NCBI GenBank assembly: GCA_002401055.1 | Contig: NVRZ01000012.1 | Location: forward strand, 1 to 8,476 | Length of the DNA: 8,476 nucleotides | Reading direction: 5' to 3' | DNA from: Bacteroidota bacterium | GTDB lineage: Bacteria; Bacteroidota; Bacteroidia; NORP154 | Shown: positions 6,201 through 8,476 of the stretch, piece after piece | Layout of the letters: each line of letters starts with the position of its first letter | Position numbering within the stretch: position 1 is the stretch's first letter | Program-made: the position numbers and the translations under genes | The notes under the pieces: model-generated | The model's database searches: none | The model's input: only the letters and a program-made list of their open reading frames with translations | Told to the model about the DNA's origin: nothing

Positions 6201-8476
6201 ATAATAGCAGAACCCGATCAGATGCAAAGTGCTATACTGGCGTCCACTGACCCAACATGTTTTGGATCTTGTGATGGGAGCATATCAATAATAGCAGCCA
6301 ATGGCACCACACCCTATACCTATCAGTGGTTCCCAAGTGGAGATACCACTGCAACTGCAACGGGTTTGTGCGGACAGCAAAATAATGTGGTTATTACCGA
6401 TGCGAACAGCTGTCAGATACAAACTGGCTTGTTGTTAACCGATCCACCGGAGCTTGTTATTTCTGGAACGACCACAGATATTTCCTGTAATGGAGGCAGT
6501 GATGGCAGCATAACTGTTCAGGTTAGTGGAGGAAATCAACCCTATACCTACCTGTGGCTGCCACCAGGAACAATTGGCACAGTGTTGGTTACCAATTTAT
6601 CGGCAGGGAGCTATACGGTTCAGGTCACAGATGACAATGGATGTGATACGTCAGATTCCTATGAAATATTTGAACCGGTTGTCTTGAGTGCAGGAGGCAC
6701 CTCAACACCTTCAAGCTGTGGCAATGCGAACGGTGAGGCTACCGTGAATCCATCAGGCGGTACATCACCATACACCTATGCGTGGTATGACAGCGGAGGA
6801 AACTTTATCGGCCAGACTACCCAGACTGCTACTGGACTAGTGGAAGGCTCCTATGATGTGGAAGTAACCGATGCCAAGGGCTGTGTATGGATATTAACCC
6901 TACCCATCAACAACAATGTCGGGCCGACTATAGCAAATCTTCTTCCGGTTAATTTGACATGTTCTTATAGTGGGGACGGGCAAGTATCAGTTAGTATTGT
7001 CAATGGCACATTACCTTATTCCTATTTATGGAGTACCTCAGCCACAACGAGTACAATAGCAGGACTGCAACCTGGATCTTATTCGGTAACTGTTACAGAT
7101 CTTAATAATTGTGTTGACACTGCAAGTGCAACAATAACGGCACCTGACCCTATAGTTTTAACCACTTCTAGTAATACCACAATTTGTATAGGGGACGCTG
7201 CCACGCTTTGGGTAACTGGCATTGGAGGCTCATTGGAGGCTGGCCCTGATCCAGATTATACATATGATTGGGGCAGCGGAATGCCAACTACTGATAGTAT
7301 AATTATTAGTCCTTCGGTGGATACTGTATATACAGTTACGGTAACTGATGACAACGGCTGTACCGAAACCGCTTTAATTGACGTGTCGCTGTATCCGCCA
7401 CTTGCGGTGTCAATTATGAATGACACCATCTGCGAGGGCGACTTTGCAAAATTGGAAGGATTAATTTCTGGTGGTAATGGAGTGGGCCCATATAACTGGC
7501 TCTGGGACCCTCCGGTTTCTTCAACTGATCAAACGATTAACATTTCTCCTGCATCTAACACTACCTATACTGTTACGGTTGATGATGGTTGTGCTCCGGC
7601 TACAGCCAATGGTACGGTGGTGGTGCATAAATTACCGGTGGTAGGATTTACCTGGGCCTGCGATCCGGATCCATTTGAAATTCAGTTTACCGATACTTCA
7701 TCCGGCCAGGGCGCTGATGTAATCACTACATGGAGCTGGAATTTTGGAGATCTTAATAGCGCTTCAATACAGGACCCAACTCATGGTTATGAGGATACAA
7801 CAGGAAATTTTAATGTAACGCTAATAGTAACGACCGATAAAGACTGTAGCAGCAATGCTAGTGTATCGGTTCAGGCACCGCCCAATGCTGCATTTACAAT
7901 CGAGCAAAATGGAATTACATTGAATCCGGCGGAGATAACGATACTCTCTCCTGATGTGGATTTTGTAGACGGTTCTTCGGCAGATGTGACTAATTGGGAG
8001 TGGAATTATGGTGATAATAATACTGATACTACCTCCACCCCGACGTTTATGCAGGGATATGCCATTACTCATACCTACGAGGATGAGGGTAAGTACAACA
8101 TTCTATTAACTGTTGAGAATACAGATGGTTGTGTTGACACGGCTCTGCGTCCATTGCTGATAAAAGGAGCTTACGTTTTGTTTGCACCCACAGGATTTAC
8201 TCCCAATGGGATAGGAGATCCACGCAATGAATACTTCTATCCTCAGGGAATTGGAGTAGAGGAGGAGGAGTTCGAATTCTACATCTTTGATAGATGGGGT
8301 GATTTAGTTTTTAAATCAAAAGGTAGATTTGATTTAATGAAGTTTGAGGAATGGGGCTGGGATGGGAAAGTTAATGGAGGCAGAAAAATGGCCCAGCAAG
8401 ACGTGTATGTTTGGTTGATACGTACTGAAGATACCAACGGAGATGCCCATGAATATATTGGGCATGTAACACTAAT
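231..8476 (+). CDS. Giant SprB-repeat surface adhesin with T9SS type B sorting domain (3' end runs off window)
   Basis: One uninterrupted frame of 2748 full codons, which I translated throughout without meeting a stop. It encodes a secreted modular surface protein: signal peptide (residues 1-19), unique N-terminal domain (20-303), 25 SprB repeats of 75-81 residues (304-2306) interrupted by a PKD domain (537-617), two Ig-like modules (2307-2469), two PKD-like domains (2470-2645) and a gliding-motility-associated C-terminal domain (from 2646). The family is exported by T9SS; the best-known member, SprB, is a mobile gliding adhesin of about 6500 residues, so this protein is far shorter. The ATG at 231 is chosen because a signal peptide follows at once and an in-frame TGA lies at 189-191 with no other ATG between. 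There is no Shine-Dalgarno sequence, as usual in Bacteroidetes. If the 88-base terminal overlap closes a circle, the stop is the TAG at 93-95 and the length is 2750 residues. An adhesive role is inferred; the ligand is unknown. Confidence 0.95.
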   Translation, partial: MIRVLSLFLSLIASQYVIAQKQVQSVQYQDGMVINGTPAYYKDGNGSLGQIYNNSACGLNYCTVSLMTATRYSPSPGAGFPATLSVSCLPSCFNLDVAYLWWSESSTNSSATVTITNPQGGSSTIAAVHAGSGPAKCWSLGGTQVFRADVTSMITGNGNYTISISTGGANVDGITLFIIYTDPTATYQGSLIINDGAIVTIGGPASISLGGYTACGNSTYATAFAMGGDMQDDVGATHTTTLNGSNYSFPQNFWNYDEVTTTVPTGQTSSTYGFSPPSGDCWVFAMAGLYFQTTSCVTCTPPSGLTSSITGVDINCGTCTGTASVTVTGGSSPYTYIWDDPGTQTTQTITGLCAGTFNVTISDATGCNINFETIIISDLGTALTVAISATDASCYGACDGTLSATASGGTSPYTYNWSVMGLGQNHAGVCAGTYTVTVTDADGCLGSASVDVLQPNPIDLFAIPLDESCAGSCDGQLFASVTGGTAPFTYTWSGGLGVGQSITGVCSGTYTVTVVDSNGCTEQNTLSSTAVVGSGGSVTAGFAYNGNQCLTGNVYAFQNQGTSPATYYWNFGDATTSTSENPSHTYPAPGIYTVTQVVSDGPCSDIVTIDITVYPEPTIALTGFNLNCNGVCDGVIDATTFGGTPAYTYNWSNFATTEDLANLCAGTYNVTVTDANGCTDNAGVAISEPNALSAPTSAVNVSCNGVCDGSATVTPSGGTGAYTYSWDDPGFQTTAIATALCANTFNVTVSDGNGCTIVVSQVVTEPAAISLSISTLGATCGQSDGAMAVTATGGSTPYTYLWDNSCNTSSCSSVAAGSYTVTVTDNGGCQQTAVAVVNNAGGGGTASITINANASCAGVCDGQATASISGGTPSYTYLWDDTNSQSNAQATGLCAGVYSVAITDGNGCIASETVTIAEPPVLTASVTSFTDASCNGVCDGNATVSASGGANSYLYAWDNTATSTTATTASDLCAGVLYNVTVTDIAGCTVLTSITVGEPALLTATIVGTDVTCNLGSNGSADLTVGGGTTPYTFAWSNGLTSDDIINLTADTYTVTVTDGNSCTVIASVVINEPTAIAITITPTDASCGLSNGMACASPLGGTSPYTYLWNDSLSQTSSCAVNIPAGSYSVTVTDQNGCTGIASTNLSDIPGGNAVVTLDNNTSGFNVCDGQATATLTSGTTPYTYLWDDSGNQTTATATGLCAGTYCVTITDAAGCISSDCIVITEPPPVSTAVTGVNLLCFNVCTGTADLTVTGGNSPYTYLWTGGATTQDVAGLCAGTFYVTVTDGNTIVVIDSVIITEPTLLVVSVVGTDATCNGSCDGTATATAGGGTPPYTYLWDDPGTQTGLMATGLCTGTFNITVYDANGCSAVGSQVINEPLAVTINVTSTTASCGQSDGSVTATVSNGVGTLTYSWNTSCTSSTCNGLAAGTYDVTVMDGNSCIGTGSGVIADAVGPTALMIDSMAVSCFGGSDGTATVTVTDGMPPYTYSWTTGGTSSSETGMSAGAASVAIVDANGCVTGVNVFIDEPPALTVNMTVVEPSCFGSCDGVASATVGGGTGGYGYLWDDPNSQTNMSASGLCDGPVSVVITDGNGCTINGSAVLTEPPLLTLSLTETGASCGGLCDGSASVIAFGGTTPYYYSWTTSPVQTNQIAGNMCAGNYVITITDDKGCTVSSTVIITEPATVVATIVSSGDVTCNGDCDGYAQSTATGGTFPYTYLWSNSTPSDQIITVCAGTYTVSISDDNGCYDTISVVIAEPAALVPVITPTNVSCFGYCDGEALVSLSGGSLPYTYLWNDSYLQSTANADSLCAGGYDVIVSDVNGCTTTASTNLSEPQLLAFVDNTVPSTCGNENGSACVSVIGGVVPYTITWNDPDATVGLCIDSVYANVYNPILIDGNGCIYTDPVIINDIAGPVIDSVGTTDLACFGDASGTAQVYINGGTFPFTYTWQDLQGNSIGPSSSVILGLSGGTFTIMVEDGNGCIYSSQFIIAEPDQMQSAILASTDPTCFGSCDGSISIIAANGTTPYTYQWFPSGDTTATATGLCGQQNNVVITDANSCQIQTGLLLTDPPELVISGTTTDISCNGGSDGSITVQVSGGNQPYTYLWLPPGTIGTVLVTNLSAGSYTVQVTDDNGCDTSDSYEIFEPVVLSAGGTSTPSSCGNANGEATVNPSGGTSPYTYAWYDSGGNFIGQTTQTATGLVEGSYDVEVTDAKGCVWILTLPINNNVGPTIANLLPVNLTCSYSGDGQVSVSIVNGTLPYSYLWSTSATTSTIAGLQPGSYSVTVTDLNNCVDTASATITAPDPIVLTTSSNTTICIGDAATLWVTGIGGSLEAGPDPDYTYDWGSGMPTTDSIIISPSVDTVYTVTVTDDNGCTETALIDVSLYPPLAVSIMNDTICEGDFAKLEGLISGGNGVGPYNWLWDPPVSSTDQTINISPASNTTYTVTVDDGCAPATANGTVVVHKLPVVGFTWACDPDPFEIQFTDTSSGQGADVITTWSWNFGDLNSASIQDPTHGYEDTTGNFNVTLIVTTDKDCSSNASVSVQAPPNAAFTIEQNGITLNPAEITILSPDVDFVDGSSADVTNWEWNYGDNNTDTTSTPTFMQGYAITHTYEDEGKYNILLTVENTDGCVDTALRPLLIKGAYVLFAPTGFTPNGIGDPRNEYFYPQGIGVEEEEFEFYIFDRWGDLVFKSKGRFDLMKFEEWGWDGKVNGGRKMAQQDVYVWLIRTEDTNGDAHEYIGHVTL
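288..1139 (+). other. Unique N-terminal domain of the adhesin, unassigned beta-rich fold
   Basis: Residues 20-303, the only long part of the protein unlike the repeats. It contains a W-W motif (AYLWWSESS, near residue 105), then ADVTSMITGNGNYTI (from 148), DGITLFIIYTDP (from 174) and a second half with DGAIVTIGG and a late FWNYDE. The order 'LWW ... DVT ... G-Y ... DG..L..IY.DP' loosely recalls DUF3344-like surface-protein domains of archaea and Bacteroidetes, but I cannot confirm homology. It has nine cysteines, including CGLNYC and CLPSC. Standing at the free end of a long fibre anchored through its C-terminus, it is the best candidate for the ligand-binding tip. That role is inferred from position only. 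Confidence 0.6.
1140..1838 (+). repeat. SprB repeats R1-R3
   Basis: Three repeats: R1 1140-1373, R2 1374-1601, R3 1602-1838. Each follows the SprB order: a cysteine pair (CGTCTG, CYGACDG, CAGSCDG), a GG(S/T)xP(Y/F)TY-W core, a third cysteine (LCAG, VCAG, VCSG), then TVTVTDxxGC-like strands with the fourth cysteine. Their linkers (SDLGT, QPNP, VVGSGG) differ from the EP-x linker typical of later repeats. They form a short array of their own, cut off from the rest by a PKD domain. Confidence 0.9.
1839..2081 (+). other. PKD domain inserted in the SprB array
   Basis: Residues 537-617. Hallmarks are YYWNFGDATT, NPSHTY and GIYTVTQVVSD, which match the PKD signature 'W-x-F-G-D ... HtY...G.YtVtl.v'. 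PKD domains are Ig-like beta-sandwiches that serve as rigid spacers in bacterial surface proteins. Two cysteines (NQC and GPC) could form one internal disulfide. It replaces one module between repeats R3 and R4, and the frame and domain spacing are kept. Confidence 0.85.
2532..2762 (+). repeat. SprB repeat R6, short-turn subtype with CxxxxC loop
   Basis: CGQSDG replaces CxGxCDG: the turn is one residue shorter and lacks the second cysteine. The third cysteine is also gone (VAAG for LCAG). A new pair, SCNTSSC, follows the core Trp, with codons at 2646 and 2661. The linker is NNAGGGG instead of EP-x. R14 has the same design. Confidence 0.85.
2804..2827 (+). repeat. 24-base identical segment in R7 (pair with 3731-3754)
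   Basis: Encodes most of VCDGQAT and is identical at all bases, including wobble positions, to 3731-3754 in R11, four repeats (927 bases) downstream. Most repeat pairs differ freely in codons. Confidence 0.85.
3456..3689 (+). repeat. SprB repeat R10, short-turn subtype with NGxAC/C pair
   Basis: CGLSNG turn with no second or third classic cysteine. Instead Cys occurs in SNGMAC (codon 3516) and in TSSC (codon 3588), five residues before the AG of the PAGSY turn. The linker is SDIPGGN, without EP. R20 has the same pair at the same relative places. Confidence 0.85.
3690..3917 (+). repeat. SprB repeat R11, first cysteine lost and two cysteines gained
   Basis: Reads SGFNVCDG where neighbour R12 reads LCFNVC. 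The first-cysteine codon is GGT at 3723-3725, one base from TGT. It keeps Cys1169 and Cys1203 (classic pair) and Cys1217 (fourth position), and gains Cys1208 (TYC) and Cys1222 (SDC). It has five cysteines, an odd number unlike every other repeat except R12. Confidence 0.85.
3731..3754 (+). repeat. 24-base identical segment in R11 (pair with 2804-2827)
   Basis: Second copy of the segment in R7. Bases just outside differ between the two copies, so the identity is local. Confidence 0.85.
3918..4142 (+). repeat. SprB repeat R12, fourth cysteine lost
   Basis: Has the first cysteine (1242) and the classic pair (1246, 1278), but the final strand reads VTDGN-TIVV where other repeats read VTDGNGCT. 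The two codons for Gly-Cys are missing, near 4101. It has three cysteines, the odd complement to R11 just before it. Confidence 0.85.
4374..4598 (+). repeat. SprB repeat R14, short-turn subtype with CxxxxC loop
   Basis: CGQSDG turn; GLAAG replaces GLCAG; replacement pair SCTSSTC at codons 4488 and 4503, placed as in R6. The linker is ADAVGPT. R13-R14 resemble R5-R6 as a pair: both first members have WDDPGxQT and an SQV-xEP linker. Confidence 0.85.
5745..5975 (+). repeat. SprB repeat R20, short-turn subtype with NGxAC/C pair
   Basis: CGNENG turn. Replacement cysteines are in NGSAC (codon 5805) and GLC (codon 5877), five residues before the AN turn, as in R10. The last strand is unusual (YNPILIDGNGC), and the linker is NDIAGPV without EP. 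Confidence 0.8.
6681..6923 (+). repeat. SprB repeat R24, short-turn subtype without extra cysteines
   Basis: CGNANG turn and GLVEG in place of GLCAG, so the classic middle pair is absent and nothing replaces it. Only the first and fourth cysteines remain. The linker is NNNVGPT, of the same non-EP kind as R6, R10, R14 and R20. One of only two Lys residues in the array lies here (DAKGC, codon 6876). Confidence 0.8.
7149..7637 (+). other. Two Ig-like adhesin modules
   Basis: Residues 2307-2389 and 2390-2469. Both open with a TIC(I/E)GD motif, followed by AxL, a Trp-containing core (YDWGSG; WLWDPP), a TTD/SSTDQ turn, an 'INISP' or 'IIISP' strand, then TxYTVTVxD and a final cysteine (DNGC, DDGC). 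This 'C.GD...W.P...SPs.tt.YtVtvtd..gC' pattern is common in Bacteroidetes surface proteins just before the PKD and sorting domains. Each module has two cysteines, consistent with one disulfide. Confidence 0.75.
7220..7241 (+). repeat. 11-base tandem duplication
   Basis: CATTGGAGGCT occurs twice back to back (7220-7230 and 7231-7241) in the first Ig-like module. The unit is not a multiple of three, so the copies are read in different frames (GIGGS and LEAG). Confidence 0.9.
7638..7883 (+). other. PKD domain 2
   Basis: Residues 2470-2551. VVGFTW start, FTDTSSG, then the PKD signature WSWNFGD, DPTHGYEDTTGNFNVTLIV and a TDKDC end. HGY stands where HtY is usual. Two cysteines (WAC, KDC) could pair. 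It is part of the stalk next to the membrane-proximal end. Confidence 0.85.
7884..8165 (+). other. PKD-like domain 3
   Basis: Residues 2552-2645. AAFTIEQ start, VDFVDGSS, WEWNYGDNN (Tyr for the usual Phe), a longer loop than normal, then THTYEDEGKYNILLTV and DGCVD. It carries a single cysteine (2634), so it has no internal partner. PKD domains commonly precede the T9SS type B sorting domain. Confidence 0.8.
8166..8476 (+). other. Gliding-motility-associated C-terminal domain (T9SS type B sorting signal), truncated by window end
   Basis: Residues 2646 onward. APTGFTPNG, then EFEFYIFDRWGDLVF, WGWDGKVNGG and DVYVWLIRTEDTNG match the conserved order 'FtPNGDG.ND.f ... l.IfnRWG..vf ... WDG..nG ... 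GvYvY.i' of this domain (CHU_C / TIGR04131 family). It directs export through the T9SS outer-membrane translocon; type B domains, as in SprB, typically need a cognate SprF-like protein, and none is encoded here. Here the NGDGxND motif is altered to NGIGDPRNEYF. With the left copy of the overlap the domain ends HVTLIK-stop. Confidence 0.92.
8389..8476 (+). repeat. 88-base terminal direct repeat, right copy
   Basis: Identical to 1-88. Here it follows the rest of the sorting domain in frame, so this copy sits in the natural context of the giant gene. The left copy shows how the sequence would continue: ATT AAG TAG. Confidence 0.97.

Larger units (their letters stand above)
2082..7148 (+). repeat. 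SprB repeat array R4-R25
   Basis: 22 repeats of 73-81 residues, head to tail. Starts: R4 2082, R5 2301, R6 2532, R7 2763, R8 2991, R9 3231, R10 3456, R11 3690, R12 3918, R13 4143, R14 4374, R15 4599, R16 4824, R17 5055, R18 5286, R19 5514, R20 5745, R21 5976, R22 6219, R23 6450, R24 6681, R25 6924. Consensus: SCNGxCDG, GG-xPYTYLWDD, GLCAGTY, VTVTDxNGC, ending in a TEP-x linker. Protein-level similarity is strong, but the DNA copies differ widely in codon choice, so the array is old and not collapsed. Three cysteine classes occur. Counting R1-R3, 15 repeats have four classic Cys, six have only the first and last, and four have a replacement pair. Each repeat is presumably one beta-sandwich in a fibre. 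Confidence 0.93.

Noticed and set aside
1140..7148. Could the regular repeats be a CRISPR array or satellite DNA?
   Set aside because: The period is 219-243 bases, the conservation is at the protein level with free codon variation, and one frame is open throughout.
1..8476. A bona fide small plasmid or phage genome
   Set aside because: No replication, mobilisation, capsid or packaging gene and no origin-like repeats; the only gene is a chromosomal-type surface adhesin. Circularity alone is not enough.

Overview
The window is almost entirely one giant gene on the + strand. It starts at 231, stays open in one frame to the last base, and encodes a secreted, modular surface protein of Bacteroidetes type. 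The reasons for that assignment are: SprB-type repeats (core pattern GGT-PYTYLW ... LCAGTYTVTVTDANGC), PKD domains, a C-terminal gliding-motility/type IX secretion (T9SS) type B sorting domain, and an AT-rich leader with no Shine-Dalgarno sequence. I cannot name the genus; an uncultured Flavobacteriia- or Chitinophaga-like lineage would fit.

Layout. 1-95 is the last 30 codons plus the TAG stop of a T9SS sorting domain. 96-230 is a short AT-rich spacer. 231-8476 is the giant gene: signal peptide (231-287), a unique N-terminal domain (288-1139), three SprB repeats (1140-1838), one PKD domain (1839-2081), 22 more SprB repeats (2082-7148), two Ig-like/adhesin modules (7149-7637), two PKD-like domains (7638-8165) and the sorting domain (8166 to the end). 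The first 88 bases are identical to the last 88. They carry the same part of the sorting domain in the same frame, so the window reads as a circularly overlapping contig with 8388 unique bases. Closed on itself, the gene ends at the TAG at 93-95 and encodes 2750 residues.

How it probably works. The protein would leave the cytoplasm by Sec, cross the outer membrane by T9SS and be held on the surface as a long, stiff, acidic fibre. SprB of Flavobacterium johnsoniae, the name-giver of the repeat, is an adhesin moved along the surface by the gliding motor. Adhesion is inferred here; motility is not shown. No secretion, gliding or replication gene is in the window.

The most interesting signals lie inside the repeat array. 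(1) The second and third repeat cysteines are both present in 15 repeats and both absent in 10, with no mixed case, which points to a disulfide. (2) Four of the repeats lacking that pair carry one of two replacement cysteine pairs. (3) Adjacent repeats 11 and 12 each lose one partner of the other pair, suggesting a bond between repeats. (4) A distinct repeat subtype recurs every four repeats, revealing a higher-order unit. (5) Only two Lys/Arg residues occur between residues 148 and 2406.
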